A stretch of DNA of 64,000 nt from Pseudomonas mangiferae (GCF_007109405.1 NZ_VJOY01000013.1:36095-100094); one strand, 5' to 3'. Shown: positions 16,918 through 26,803, counted from the first letter of the stretch. Numbers and translations are program-made. Notes: generated from the letters alone by a model not told the origin.

Positions 16918-18903
16918 ATGAGCATGGAGCGTCTCAGCCAGCAGGTCGATGCCTACGTCGCCTGGAAGCGCGAACTGATCCGCGAGATCATCCGCTACCG
17001 CTCCTGGCTGGAACACAACCGGCTCAACTCCGACGCGGTCCACGCCAAGCTCGAGCGCGCCCTGCGCCTGCTGCGCACCGACCACATCACCCTGGCCTTC
17101 GTCGGCGAGTTCTCCCGCGGCAAGACCGAGCTGATCAACAGCCTGTTCTTCTCCCAGTACGGCCAGCGCATGCTGCCGTCCCAGGCCGGGCGCACCACCA
17201 TGTGCCCCACCGAACTGTTCTTCGACCCCCGCTCGGAACGCGCCTATATCCGCCTGCTGCCCATCGAGACGCGCATGGCCGACGCCAGCGTCGCGCAGTT
17301 CAAGCGGGTGCCGCGCCACTGGGTGAACATCCCCCTGGACCCGGACGACCCGGAGAACATGGCCCGGGCTTTCGCCCAGGTTGCCCGCAGCAAGCCGATG
17401 CCGGTGGAGCAGGCGATCCAGTTGGGCTTCCACCCCGACGCCCTGGAGCCGGACGACAAGCCTGACCACGTGCGGGTGCCGGCCTGGCGCCATGCCCTGG
17501 TGAACATCGACCACCCGCTGCTGCGCCAGGGCCTGCGCATCCTCGACACCCCGGGCCTGAACGCCCTGGGCAGCGAGCCGGAACTGACCCTGTCCATGCT
17601 GCCTGCGGCCCAGGCGGTGATCTTCCTGCTCTCCGCCGACACCGGCGTCACCGCCAGCGACATGGATATCTGGCAGCAGCACGTCCGCCTGCTGGACGAG
17701 GACACCCAGACCAGCCTGTTCGCCGTGCTGAACAAGATCGACGTGCTGTGGGACGACCTGGCCGGCGAGGCCGCCGTGCAGCAGGCGATCCAGCGCATCC
17801 AGGACGGTACCGCACGGCAGCTCGGCCTGCGCCGGGAGGACGTGCTGCCGCTGTCGGCCAAGCAGGCGCTGCTGGCCAAGGTCCGCGACGACCGCGCGCT
17901 GCTCGAGCGCAGCCAGCTGGGGCCCCTGGAGACGCTGCTCTGCGAGCGCATCGTGGCGCGCAAGGAACGGCTGATCGAGGACCGCGTGGTGGCCCAGGTA
18001 CTGGGCCTGCTGCAGAACAGCCAGCACGCCCTGAGCCTGCGCCTGGAGCGCATCCGCGACCAGCGCACGCTGCTCGCCGGGCACCAGCAGGACAATGGCC
18101 AGATGCTCTTCGAGCTGACCGCCCGCACCAAGGACGACCACGCCCAGCACCATCGCCGGCTGCTGGGCCTGAAGACCAACCAGCGCCTGCTCAAGCGCCA
18201 GGGCGACCTGCTGCGCATGGCAGTGCGCTCCGACCGCCTGGAGCAGCACCTGCAGAAGGTCCGGCACAACCTCACCGGCAGCTGGACCACCCTGGGCATC
18301 AACCAGGCGATCCTGCATTTCTTCCGCTCGGTGGAAAGCGACCTGCAGACCTTCCAGCACGAGGCGGACATGGCCAACCGCATGGTGGCCGCCATCTACC
18401 GCCGCCACAGCGAGGAGAACCCGCTCCACGGCATGGACGCGCCGCACTTCGATGTGCGCCGCTACCAGCGCGACCTGGCCCACCTGCGGGACAAGGCCGA
18501 CCGCTTCCGCCTGCAGGTGAAGACCCTGCTCACCGAACAGCGCTCCCTGACCCGGCGCTTCTTCGCCACCTTGGTGCAGGAAGTGATCGGCCTGCACCAG
18601 CGCCTGCGCCGGGAAGCCGCCCAGTGGGCCAACGACGCGCTGATGCCGCTGATGCAGCACACCCTGGAGCACAAGCAACTGCTGGAGAGCCACATGCTGC
18701 GGCTCAAGGCCCTGGCCCAGGAAACCCAGAGCGCCAGCCAGCGGGTGCAGCAGCTCGGCCATTACGCCGAGGAACTGGAAGCCCAGCTGGCCCAGGCCAA
18801 CGACATGCTGCGCATCCTCCGCCGGCCGGCGCCGATCCAGCGCCAGGGCAAGGTGGTGACCCTGCCGGGCGCAGCGCGTCCGCCCAGCCTGGAACAGGCC
18901 TGA
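16918..18903 (+). CDS. Dynamin-like GTPase family protein
   Basis: A 661-aa large GTPase. G1 P-loop GEFSRGKT is at residues 63-70, G3 DTPG at 210-213 and G4 NKID at 272-275. The GTPase domain is preceded by a 55-residue helical segment and followed by about 330 residues predicted as long amphipathic helices (stalk-like, rich in Leu, Arg and Gln). No transmembrane helix or paddle is evident. This layout fits bacterial dynamin-related proteins, some of which remodel or protect membranes, but the substrate is unknown. AGGAAG precedes the ATG. It sits between yggU and metX, adjacent genes in P. aeruginosa as I recall, so it may be an insertion or a lineage-specific gene. Confidence 0.8.
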   Translation: MSMERLSQQVDAYVAWKRELIREIIRYRSWLEHNRLNSDAVHAKLERALRLLRTDHITLAFVGEFSRGKTELINSLFFSQYGQRMLPSQAGRTTMCPTELFFDPRSERAYIRLLPIETRMADASVAQFKRVPRHWVNIPLDPDDPENMARAFAQVARSKPMPVEQAIQLGFHPDALEPDDKPDHVRVPAWRHALVNIDHPLLRQGLRILDTPGLNALGSEPELTLSMLPAAQAVIFLLSADTGVTASDMDIWQQHVRLLDEDTQTSLFAVLNKIDVLWDDLAGEAAVQQAIQRIQDGTARQLGLRREDVLPLSAKQALLAKVRDDRALLERSQLGPLETLLCERIVARKERLIEDRVVAQVLGLLQNSQHALSLRLERIRDQRTLLAGHQQDNGQMLFELTARTKDDHAQHHRRLLGLKTNQRLLKRQGDLLRMAVRSDRLEQHLQKVRHNLTGSWTTLGINQAILHFFRSVESDLQTFQHEADMANRMVAAIYRRHSEENPLHGMDAPHFDVRRYQRDLAHLRDKADRFRLQVKTLLTEQRSLTRRFFATLVQEVIGLHQRLRREAAQWANDALMPLMQHTLEHKQLLESHMLRLKALAQETQSASQRVQQLGHYAEELEAQLAQANDMLRILRRPAPIQRQGKVVTLPGAARPPSLEQA

Positions 18904-18942
18904 GGGCTGCGGGAGGCGCGCCGCGTCGGGCCGGCGGCCGCC

Positions 18943-18971
18943 TTGCCGCGGGGGGCGGCGCTCTTTAGACT
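18943..18971 (+). promoter_or_regulatory. Candidate metX promoter
   Basis: TTGCCG (18943-18948), 17-bp spacer, TAGACT (18966-18971), ending 30 bp before the metX ATG in the 98-bp gap after the GTPase gene. Confidence 0.5.
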
Positions 18972-19001
18972 GGCGCCTCTTCCGCACCCAGAGCTGGCCC
19001 G

Positions 19002-20141
19002 ATGCCCTCCGTCTTTCCCGAAGATTCCGTTGGCCTGGTCACCCCGCGCACCCTGCGCTTCAGCGAACCGCTGACCCTCGCCTGCGGACGCAGCCTGGCC
19101 GACTACGACCTGGTCTACGAGACCTACGGCGAACTGAACGCCGCCCGCAGCAACGCGGTGCTGATCTGCCATGCCCTGTCGGGCCACCACCACGCTGCCG
19201 GCTACCACCACGAAGACGACCGCAAGCCCGGCTGGTGGGACAGCTGCATCGGCCCCGGCAAGCCCATCGACACCCGCAAATTCTTCGTCGTCGCCCTGAA
19301 CAACCTGGGCGGCTGCAACGGCTCCACCGGCCCCACCAGCCCCAACCCGGCCACCGGCCGGCCGTACGGCGCGGACTTCCCGGTGGTGACGGTAGAGGAC
19401 TGGGTGCACAGCCAGGCGCGCCTGGCCGACCAGCTGGGCATCGAACGCTGGGCGGCGGTGGTGGGCGGCAGCCTCGGCGGCATGCAGGCCCTGCAATGGA
19501 CCATCAGCTACCCGCAGCGGGTGCGCCACTGCGTGGCCATCGCCTCGGCGCCCAAGCTGTCGGCGCAGAACATCGCCTTCAACGAGGTGGCGCGCCAGGC
19601 GATCCTCTCCGACCCGGACTTCCACGACGGTCACTTCCAGGAACACGGTACCCTGCCCAAGCGCGGGCTGATGCTGGCGCGCATGGTGGGCCACATCACC
19701 TACCTGTCCGATGACGCCATGGGCGAGAAATTCGGCCGCGGGCTGAAGAACGACAAGCTGGCCTACGACTTCCACAGCGTGGAATTCCAGGTGGAGAGCT
19801 ACCTGCGCTACCAGGGCGAAGAGTTCTCCGGGCGCTTCGACGGCAACACCTACCTGCTGATGACCAAGGCCCTGGACTACTTCGACCCGGCCGAGGCCCA
19901 CGGCGGCGACCTGGCCAAGACCCTGGCGGTGGCCGAGGCGGACTTCTGCGTGATGTCCTTCACCACCGACTGGCGCTTCTCCCCGGCCCGCTCCCGGGAG
20001 ATCGTCGACGCGCTGACCGTGGCCCGCAAGAACGTCTGCTACCTGGAAATCGACGCGCCCCAGGGTCACGACGCCTTTCTCATCCCGATCCCCCGCTACC
20101 TGCAGGGGTTCGGCGCCTACATGAACCGGATTCTGGTGTGA
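19002..20141 (+). CDS. metX: Homoserine O-acyltransferase (probable O-succinyltransferase)
   Basis: A 379-aa alpha/beta-hydrolase that activates homoserine for methionine synthesis. The nucleophile is Ser157 in [10 protein letters not shown]. The oxyanion region is [13 protein letters not shown], and the Asp and His of the triad lie in the TTDWRFSP and APQGHDAF segments. Pseudomonas MetX enzymes use succinyl-CoA despite their MetX fold, so succinyl transfer is the better guess. It overlaps metW by sharing a few bases at a GTG, although the metW ATG is just downstream. Confidence 0.95.
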   Translation: MPSVFPEDSVGLVTPRTLRFSEPLTLACGRSLADYDLVYETYGELNAARSNAVLICHALSGHHHAAGYHHEDDRKPGWWDSCIGPGKPIDTRKFFVVALNNLGGCNGSTGPTSPNPATGRPYGADFPVVTVEDWVHSQARLADQLGIERWAAVVGGSLGGMQALQWTISYPQRVRHCVAIASAPKLSAQNIAFNEVARQAILSDPDFHDGHFQEHGTLPKRGLMLARMVGHITYLSDDAMGEKFGRGLKNDKLAYDFHSVEFQVESYLRYQGEEFSGRFDGNTYLLMTKALDYFDPAEAHGGDLAKTLAVAEADFCVMSFTTDWRFSPARSREIVDALTVARKNVCYLEIDAPQGHDAFLIPIPRYLQGFGAYMNRILV

Positions 20142-20146
20142 CCCCG

Positions 20147-20767
20147 ATGCGTGCCGACCTGGACATCATTCAAGAATGGATTCCCGCCGGCAGCCGGGTC
20201 CTCGACCTGGGCTGCGGCGACGGCGAGCTGCTCGCCTGGCTGCGCGACCACAAGCAGGTCAGCGGCTACGGCCTGGAGATCGACCCCGAGAACATCGCCC
20301 GCTGCGTGGAAAAGGGCGTCAACGTCATCGAGCAGGACCTGGACAAGGGCCTGGGCAACTTCACCAGCGACAGCTTCGATGTGGTGGTGATGACCCAGGC
20401 GCTACAGGCGGTGCACTACCCCGACCGCATCCTCGAGGAAATGCTGCGGGTCGGTCGCCAGTGCATCATCACCTTCCCCAACTTCGGCCACTGGCGTTGC
20501 CGCTGGTACCTGGCGAGCAAGGGGCGCATGCCGGTCTCCGAATTCCTGCCCTATACCTGGTACAACACGCCGAACATCCACTTCTGCACCTTCGAGGACT
20601 TCGAGGCGCTCTGCCACCAGTTGCAGGTGAAGGTCATGGACCGCCTGGCCGTCGACCGCGAGCACCGCCACGGCTGGGCCAGCCGCGCCTGGCCGAACCT
20701 GCTGGGGGAAATCGGCATCTACCGGGTCAGCAGCCCCCGCGCCCAGGACCACCGCATCGCCGTCTGA
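20147..20767 (+). CDS. metW: Methionine biosynthesis protein MetW
   Basis: A 206-aa SAM-dependent methyltransferase-fold protein. Motif I is VLDLGCGDGELLAWL; family blocks PNFGHWRCRWYLASKGRMPVS and YNTPNIHFCT follow. MetW partners MetX for homoserine acylation in Pseudomonas. The ATG at 20147 (MRADLDIIQ) is favoured over the GTG at 20138 because it matches the P. aeruginosa N-terminus and follows the metX stop by 5 bp. Confidence 0.95.
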   Translation: MRADLDIIQEWIPAGSRVLDLGCGDGELLAWLRDHKQVSGYGLEIDPENIARCVEKGVNVIEQDLDKGLGNFTSDSFDVVVMTQALQAVHYPDRILEEMLRVGRQCIITFPNFGHWRCRWYLASKGRMPVSEFLPYTWYNTPNIHFCTFEDFEALCHQLQVKVMDRLAVDREHRHGWASRAWPNLLGEIGIYRVSSPRAQDHRIAV

Positions 20768-20813
20768 CCCTCGACACCCCGGCCCCGCGCCGGCCCCGAC
20801 AGGAGAACCTTCC

Positions 20814-21233
20814 ATGCGCCGCCTCGCCCTGATGCTCTTCACCCTCTGCCTGGCCCTGCCCGCCGCCGCCGAACGCATGCAGCGCTTCGGTGACCTGGAG
20901 GTGCACTACAACGCCTTCAACTCCGGCTTCCTCCAGCCGGACACCGCCGCCGCCGCGGGCCTGGTGCGCAGCAAGACCCTGGGCGTGGTCAACGTCACCG
21001 TGCTCAAGGACGGCAAGCCCGCGCCGGCCCAGGTGGGCGGCGAGATCAAGGACCTGCTGGGCAAGCGCACCCCGCTGCAATTCAAGGAAGTCCGCGAGAG
21101 CGGCGCCCTCTACCACCTGGCGCAATTTCCCATCGGCAGCCGCGAAGTGCTGAGCTTCAGCCTGGACATCCGCGGCACCGACGGCGAGGCGCACCGCATC
21201 GACTTCAACCAGGAAATCTTCCCCGACGAATGA
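20814..21233 (+). CDS. DUF4426 secreted protein
   Basis: A 139-aa periplasmic protein. The signal peptide is cleaved after AAA (about residue 19), then comes [21 protein letters not shown], the hallmark of DUF4426. Function unknown. AGGAGAACCTTCC precedes the ATG. Its stop overlaps the rdgB start (ATGA), so it belongs to the metX-metW-DUF4426-rdgB run. Confidence 0.88.
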   Translation: MRRLALMLFTLCLALPAAAERMQRFGDLEVHYNAFNSGFLQPDTAAAAGLVRSKTLGVVNVTVLKDGKPAPAQVGGEIKDLLGKRTPLQFKEVRESGALYHLAQFPIGSREVLSFSLDIRGTDGEAHRIDFNQEIFPDE

Positions 21234-21823
21234 ATACCCTCGACCAACTGGTGCTGGCCAGCCACAACGCCGGCAAGCTCAAGGAACTCCAGGCCATGCT
21301 CGGCGCGCGGGTGACGCTGCGCTCCGTCGGCGAATTCAGCCAGGTGGAGCCGGAAGAGACCGGCCTGTCCTTCGTCGAGAACGCCATCCTCAAGGCGCGC
21401 AACGCGGCGCGGCTGTCCGGCCTGCCGGCCCTGGCCGATGACTCCGGCCTGGCGGTGGACGCCCTGGGCGGCGCCCCCGGCATCTATTCGGCGCGCTACG
21501 CCGACGGCCAGGGCGACGCGGCCAACAACGCCAAGCTGCTGGCGGCCCTGGCCGACGTGCCGGACGCCGCGCGCGGCGCCCAGTTCGTCTGCGTGCTGGC
21601 CCTGGTGCGGCACGCCGACGACCCGCTGCCGATCCTCTGCGAGGGGCTCTGGCAGGGGCGCATCCTGCACCAGGCCCGGGGCGACCATGGCTTCGGCTAC
21701 GACCCGCTGTTCTGGGTGCCGGAGCGGGACTGCTCCAGCGCCGAGCTGGCGCCGGCGGACAAAAACCAGATCAGCCACCGCGCCCGCGCCATGGCCCTGC
21801 TGAGGCAGCGCCTGGGGCTCTGA
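21230..21823 (+). CDS. rdgB: XTP/dITP pyrophosphatase (RdgB/Ham1)
   Basis: A 197-aa house-cleaning nucleotidase that hydrolyses dITP and XTP to monophosphates, keeping deaminated purines out of DNA and RNA. The N-terminal [40 protein letters not shown] and [12 protein letters not shown] motifs are intact. It is translationally coupled to DUF4426. A 237-bp gap with a tandem repeat follows. Confidence 0.96.
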   Translation: MNTLDQLVLASHNAGKLKELQAMLGARVTLRSVGEFSQVEPEETGLSFVENAILKARNAARLSGLPALADDSGLAVDALGGAPGIYSARYADGQGDAANNAKLLAALADVPDAARGAQFVCVLALVRHADDPLPILCEGLWQGRILHQARGDHGFGYDPLFWVPERDCSSAELAPADKNQISHRARAMALLRQRLGL

Positions 21824-21862
21824 GGAGCGCATCGCCCGGCGAGGCGGATAGGGTTTCACGAT

Positions 21863-21918
21863 CAGGTCCGACCGGGTAGGTCCGACCGGGCAGGTCCGGC
21901 CGGATAAGCCCGGCCCGG
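21863..21918. repeat. 14-bp tandem repeat array between rdgB and hemW
   Basis: Copies start at 21863, 21877, 21891 and 21905. The first two differ at one base (YAGGTCCGACCGGG) and the later two are diverged. The repeat lies in non-coding DNA. Confidence 0.75.
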
Positions 21919-22060
21919 TGAGGCCCCGCGCCTCGACACGAACACCGCCGCGCGCCCCCCGGCACGGAGCCACGCCGCTCCTCGCCGGCGACAGCTCGTC
22001 CGCCGGCATTGGTAGTTGGGCGAACTCCTGCGACCATAGCGCCCCCTTCGACGCCTAGCC

Positions 22061-23245
22061 GTGACCCCAGCCGTGTTCCCGCTTCCGCCCCTGGCCCTCT
22101 ACGTCCACATCCCCTGGTGCGTGCGCAAGTGCCCGTACTGCGATTTCAACTCCCACGCGGCCGGCCCGGCGCTGCCGGAAGACGCTTACGTGGACGCGCT
22201 GCTGGCGGACCTGGACGTCGACCTGCCCCAGGTCCACGGCCGGCCGCTGACCTCGATCTTCTTCGGCGGCGGCACCCCCAGCCTGTTCTCGGCCCGGGCG
22301 CTTGGCCGGCTGCTGGAGGGCGTGCAGCGGCGAGTGGCATTCGCCGCGGACATCGAGATCACCCTGGAGGCCAACCCCGGCACCTTCGAGCAGGCGAAAT
22401 TCCGCGACTACCGGGCGCTGGGCATCAACCGCCTGTCCATCGGCGTGCAGAGCTTCCAGGGCGACAAGCTGGCGGCCCTGGGCCGCATCCATGACGGCGA
22501 CGAGGCGATCCGCGCGGCGGACATGGCCCGCGCCGCCGGCTTCGACAACCTCAACCTGGACCTCATGCACGGGCTGCCCGGGCAGACCCTGGACGACGCC
22601 CTGGCCGACCTGCGAACCGCCATCGCCCAGGCACCCACCCACCTGTCCTGGTACCAGCTGACCCTGGAGCCCAACACGGTGTTCTGGAGCCAGCCGCCGC
22701 AGTTGCCGGAGGACGACACCCTCTGGGACATCCAGGAAGCCGGCCAGGCCCTGCTGGCCGAGCACGGCTTCGCCCAGTACGAGATCTCCGCCTATGCCCG
22801 CCCCGGGCGCCGGGCGCGGCACAACCTCAACTACTGGACCTTCGGTGACTTCCTCGGCCTCGGCGCCGGCGCCCACGCCAAGCTGACCGACCCCGACGGC
22901 CGTATCCGGCGCACCTGGAAGACCCGCCTGCCCAAGGACTACCTGGCCCCGGGCAATGCCTTCCGCGCCGGTGAGCGGCATCTGGACGCGGACGAGCTGC
23001 CGTTCGAGTTCCTGATGAACGCCCTGCGCCTCACCGAGGGCGTGGCCGCCGCCGACTTCCCTGCCCGCACCGGCCTGCCCCTGGCCGGGCTCGCGGCTGG
23101 CCGCCGCGAGGCCGAGCGCCGCGGCCTGCTGCTGCCCGACCCCGAGCGCCTGGCGGCCAGCCCCCGCGGCCAGCTGTTCCTCAACGACCTGCTGCAACTG
23201 TTCCTGCCCGACGACTCGACCCCGGTACGCGGCCCCGCGGGCTGA
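22061..23245 (+). CDS. hemW: Heme chaperone HemW (radical SAM, formerly oxygen-independent coproporphyrinogen oxidase-like)
   Basis: A 394-aa radical SAM protein. The cluster motif is at Cys20, Cys24 and Cys27 (PWCVRKCPYCDFN); GGGTPSLF and the substrate-side block GVQSFQGDKL are conserved. The HemW-type CPYCDF motif lacks the extra residues of true HemN, so heme trafficking is the better assignment. The start must be a GTG (22061 or 22073); no ATG is available upstream in frame. Confidence 0.9.
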   Translation: MTPAVFPLPPLALYVHIPWCVRKCPYCDFNSHAAGPALPEDAYVDALLADLDVDLPQVHGRPLTSIFFGGGTPSLFSARALGRLLEGVQRRVAFAADIEITLEANPGTFEQAKFRDYRALGINRLSIGVQSFQGDKLAALGRIHDGDEAIRAADMARAAGFDNLNLDLMHGLPGQTLDDALADLRTAIAQAPTHLSWYQLTLEPNTVFWSQPPQLPEDDTLWDIQEAGQALLAEHGFAQYEISAYARPGRRARHNLNYWTFGDFLGLGAGAHAKLTDPDGRIRRTWKTRLPKDYLAPGNAFRAGERHLDADELPFEFLMNALRLTEGVAAADFPARTGLPLAGLAAGRREAERRGLLLPDPERLAASPRGQLFLNDLLQLFLPDDSTPVRGPAG

Positions 23246-23547
23246 TTCGCCGTCGGGGGCTGTGCCGCTCTCGCCGGCTCCAGGGTGCCCGGCGGGGCTC
23301 GCGACATCGCCGGGCAGGCCTGCCACGCCGCTCGCCCCGGCCCGCCAGACGACGGCCAACCGCGTCCCGGAGCGATTCGCTGCAGGCCACGCCGCCCGGG
23401 GCTTGCAACGGTTTACCGGCGTCAAATTACGGGCATTCCCGCACATCACAACCGTCGGCGAAAAAGGCCTGTCGCGGTTGCGCAAAAAGCCAAGCGTTCC
23501 GGTAGGCTATGCCGCGATTTCGTCATCGGGCACACGGAGCCGGCCGA
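23246..23547. other. Intergenic region between hemW and the diguanylate cyclase gene
   Basis: 302 bp with no supportable gene. The last 100 bases become less GC-rich and contain TTGCGC (23478-23483) and TAGGCT (23503-23508), a weak candidate promoter with a 19-bp spacer. Confidence 0.5.
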
Positions 23548-24708
23548 GTGTTGGATCCCCGCAGCATCATCTTCATCCTGTCCGCCCTCAGCCTGCTGAT
23601 GGCCGTGGTGCTGTTCGCCATGCCACGCTCGGTGCGCGAGCGGGTGGGCGGCGCGCGCTACTGGAGCAGCGCCATGCTGATGGTGGCCACCGCCTCGCTG
23701 CTCTACGGGCTGCGCGGGATGATCCCGGACTTCTTCTCCCTGACCCTGGCCAACTTCGCCGGGCTCGGCTCCATCGCCCTGATCTGCGCCGGCGGGCGCT
23801 GCTTCTTCGAACGGCCGCCGCGCCACGCCGCCCTGCTGGGCAGCGTGCTGCTGGCCAACGCCCTGATGTTCTACTTCTTCCACGTGGAGGATCGCCTGGC
23901 GGTGCGGGTGGTGATCTTCTCCTCCCTGTCGGCGGCGCTGATGGCCTACTTCGGCCTCGACGTGCTGCGCCACCGGCCGCGCCAGCCCGACCGCGCCCAG
24001 TTCCCCTACCTGTTCACCGCCGGCAGCGTGTTCATCGACGTGGCGATCTCCGGCCTGCGCATCCTCAACGCCCTGGCGATGCCCACCCAGGGTGGCGACT
24101 TCCTCGCGCCGACGCCCATCAACGTGCTGTATTTCTCCACCCACAGCCTGCTGGCCATCTGCATCTCGGTGGGCTTCATCCTGATGCTCAACGACCGCCT
24201 GCACGCGCTGCTGATGCACCAGCTCAGCCACGACGCCCTGACCAATGCCTACACCCGCCGCATCGTGGTGGACATGGCCACCCGCGAGCTGGCCGCTGGC
24301 GCGCGGAAGCCGGCGTCCCTGCTGCTGCTGGACATCGACCACTTCAAGCGGGTCAACGACGAGCGCGGCCACCAGACCGGCGACGAAGTGCTCAAGCACG
24401 TGGTGCGGGTGCTGATCGGCGGCCTGCGGGCCAATGAGCCCCTGGGCCGCTACGGCGGCGAGGAATTCATCGTGCTGCTGCGCGGCACCGACCTCGACAC
24501 CGCCCTGCAGGTGGGCGAGCGCCTGCGCGCGCGCATCGCCGCCAGCCCCTACCGCGGAGGTGGCGACGCCGACCCGCAGGCCATCACCGTGAGCATCGGG
24601 GTGGCCACCGCCCGCCCCGACGAAACCCTGGAACAATGGCTCAGGCGCACCGACACCGCGCTCTACGACGCCAAGCGCCACGGCCGCAATTGCGTGGTCG
24701 CCGGCTGA
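23548..24708 (+). CDS. Membrane-bound diguanylate cyclase (GGDEF protein)
   Basis: About 386 aa. Some six hydrophobic segments in the first 220 residues form a membrane sensor. A GGDEF domain (about 230-386) carries the active-site variant RYGGEEF and the metal-binding DIDHFKRVNDERGHQTGD. It makes cyclic di-GMP from GTP. No EAL domain is present, and no clear RxxD inhibitory site was found. There is no ATG near the membrane start; GTG (23548) or TTG (23551) is used, with GGAG upstream. Confidence 0.85.
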   Translation: MLDPRSIIFILSALSLLMAVVLFAMPRSVRERVGGARYWSSAMLMVATASLLYGLRGMIPDFFSLTLANFAGLGSIALICAGGRCFFERPPRHAALLGSVLLANALMFYFFHVEDRLAVRVVIFSSLSAALMAYFGLDVLRHRPRQPDRAQFPYLFTAGSVFIDVAISGLRILNALAMPTQGGDFLAPTPINVLYFSTHSLLAICISVGFILMLNDRLHALLMHQLSHDALTNAYTRRIVVDMATRELAAGARKPASLLLLDIDHFKRVNDERGHQTGDEVLKHVVRVLIGGLRANEPLGRYGGEEFIVLLRGTDLDTALQVGERLRARIAASPYRGGGDADPQAITVSIGVATARPDETLEQWLRRTDTALYDAKRHGRNCVVAG

Positions 24709-24721
24709 ACGAGGACTTCCC

Positions 24722-25048
24722 ATGCAGTACGCACTCGACCTGATCGCCCACCTCTCGCGCCTGTGCCGCGCCCACCTCTCGGAGATCGCCCTGGCGCTGA
24801 TGGCCACCCTGCTGGTGCTGCTGGGCCCCGGCCTCAATGCCTGGGTCCGGCAGCGCATCGGCGGGCTCAACCTGGTGCTGCGCAGCCTGCTGTTCGTCGG
24901 CCTGTGCCTGCTGGGCTACGGCCTGGCGATGGTCTGGCTGACTCCCTGGCTGGTGAAGGGCCTGGGCTACTTCAACAACTACACCCTGGCCCCTGCGCTG
25001 CTGCTGGCGCTGCTGCTGATCGGCATGCTGGCCGAACGCAACAACTGA
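24722..25048 (+). CDS. DUF3392-family small membrane protein
   Basis: A 108-aa protein with three hydrophobic segments and a conserved middle WVRQRIGGLNLVLRSLLF. It resembles the DUF3392 family found in gammaproteobacteria, with no known function. It lies 13 bp downstream of the diguanylate cyclase gene and is probably cotranscribed. Confidence 0.7.
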   Translation: MQYALDLIAHLSRLCRAHLSEIALALMATLLVLLGPGLNAWVRQRIGGLNLVLRSLLFVGLCLLGYGLAMVWLTPWLVKGLGYFNNYTLAPALLLALLLIGMLAERNN

Positions 25049-25216
25049 GGACGACCGCGTGGGTGGGCCAGGCCCGGTTCACCTGACGGGAGCAGGCTGA
25101 CGTCCAGGTCGGCGCAGCGAATCCCCCTGCCGGCGCTGACCCGCTTGAGATAGCCGCTGCGCCGAGCCAGCCCCCTGACGCGGCGGGCGGCGAATGGCGG
25201 CCGGTGGGCGCCAGGC

Positions 25217-25240
25217 AAAAAAAAGCCGCCCGAAGGCGGC
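25217..25240 (-). terminator. Intrinsic terminator of the DUF1329 gene
   Basis: On the minus strand GCCGCC-TTCG-GGCGGC is followed by eight Ts. It starts 29 bp beyond the DUF1329 stop codon. Confidence 0.92.
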
Positions 25241-25268
25241 GGGTTGGCCAGGCAGGCCGGAATCGGTA

Positions 25269-26612
25269 TCAGATGCCCTCGCGGCGCAGCGCCTGCGGGG
25301 TGAAGTCGCGCGGCCCCAGGGGGGGATGGAAATCGTACATGGGCTCGTTGTTGTCCATGCCGTCGACGAAATAGCGGCCGCCGTTCAGGTCGTACAGCGT
25401 CTCCAGGGTGCTGCCGAACATCGGGACATCGTAGTAGCTGATGGGGTGGCTTTCCTGCAGCCCGCTCAACTGGCCGTTCTTGTCGTAGTGGTCGACGGCG
25501 AGGATCTGCCAGCTGTCCTCGTCCACGTAGAAGCGGCGCTTGGCCACCGGGTGGCTGAAGCCCTTGCGCAGGCTCGCCTCCACCACCCACACCCGGTGCA
25601 GCTCGTAGCGCAGCAGGTCAGGGTTGACGAAGTTGGGCGTCAGGATGCGCTCGTAGGGAATGCCCTTCTGGTGCACCGCGTAGCTGTTGTAAGGCACCAG
25701 CATTTCCTGCTTGCCCTTGAGCACCCACTCGTAGCGGTCCGGCGCGCCGTTGTAGGAGTCCACCATGTCCGAGGTGGCCATGCCGTTGGTGTCCGGCTGC
25801 AGCGAATCGTAGGCCAGCATCGGCAGGCGGCGCACCCGGCGCTCGCTGCGGTTGAAGCGCCAGGCCTTGCGGATCGACAGGACCTGGTCGAGGGTTTCCT
25901 GCACCACCAGGGCCGACCCCGCCAGCCGCGACGGCGCCACCACGGTGTACTTGTAGTAGAACAGGGTGTTGTTCAGGTCCTGGGGCGTCACGCCTTCGCG
26001 GCCGTAGACGAAGTACACGTCGCGGTCCAGCTTGAGCAGCGTGTAGGTGCCATTGGCCAGCACCGCCGCCTGGTTGGTGACGAAGTGAATCTGGTCGCCG
26101 CGGTAGCGCATGATGTGGTTCCAGATCACCTCCTGGCCGTTGGCCGGGATCGGGAACGGCACGCCGGAGGCGGCCCCTTCCACGCCGTTGCCGCCGGAGA
26201 TCAGCTGCGCGTGGCCGGCGTTGTAGCGGGTCGCGTCGTAGATGCGCTGGGGCGCCGCGGCGCTGCGGTGGGTGGGGAACACCCGCACGTGGAAGTCCGG
26301 GTGGCGGCGCACCAGGTCCTTGAGCCCCTCCGGCAGCTGCGCCGCATAGCGGTCGACGTTCTGCGCGTCGATCACATACAGCGGTTTCTCGCCGGCGTAG
26401 GGGTCGGGATGGTGCATGCCGCTGCGGTAGTCCGCCGGCGGCGTGGCCAGGCCGCCGTTCCAGGCAGGGATGGTGCCGGCCGCGTTGCCGGCCCGCTCGC
26501 CGCCCAGCGGGGTCAGGTCCTTGCCCAGTTGCTCGACACGCGCGTCCTCCACCGCGGCCTGGGCCTGCAGGGCGCAGGCCGCCAGCAGCGTGATGCCTAA
26601 ACGTTTCAACAC
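25269..26612 (-). CDS. DUF1329 family secreted protein
   Basis: A 447-aa protein. The signal peptide is cleaved at AQA-A (about residue 20). The N-terminal motif EQLGKDLTPLGGERAGNAAGTIPAWNGG is diagnostic of DUF1329, a family with a LolB-like lipid-binding fold often found near resistance-nodulation pumps. Function not established. The start is GTG (26612) or TTG (26609) with GAGGAGAG upstream; no ATG is present. It has its own terminator. Confidence 0.85.
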   Translation of the reverse strand: MLKRLGITLLAACALQAQAAVEDARVEQLGKDLTPLGGERAGNAAGTIPAWNGGLATPPADYRSGMHHPDPYAGEKPLYVIDAQNVDRYAAQLPEGLKDLVRRHPDFHVRVFPTHRSAAAPQRIYDATRYNAGHAQLISGGNGVEGAASGVPFPIPANGQEVIWNHIMRYRGDQIHFVTNQAAVLANGTYTLLKLDRDVYFVYGREGVTPQDLNNTLFYYKYTVVAPSRLAGSALVVQETLDQVLSIRKAWRFNRSERRVRRLPMLAYDSLQPDTNGMATSDMVDSYNGAPDRYEWVLKGKQEMLVPYNSYAVHQKGIPYERILTPNFVNPDLLRYELHRVWVVEASLRKGFSHPVAKRRFYVDEDSWQILAVDHYDKNGQLSGLQESHPISYYDVPMFGSTLETLYDLNGGRYFVDGMDNNEPMYDFHPPLGPRDFTPQALRREGI

Positions 26613-26803
26613 AAGCGCTCTCCTCGCGGCGCTGGCCGGTGGCCGCGTCCGCTTTTGTTGTTATCGCCGTCGGCGGGGCCGCGGCATCGTCAGTGGCGTT
26701 GAGGTGAGGAAACCGTCCTGGGGTGCCGGGTGGTCCCGGTCTGTCTTTGTGTTCTTCCCTGGGGCAGCCGGACGGGCCGGCGCCGCGTGAATCGATGTGT
26801 CCT

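Noticed and set aside
18904..19001. SAM riboswitch upstream of metX
   Set aside because: The gap is 98 bp and contains a promoter but no recognisable SAM-aptamer core.
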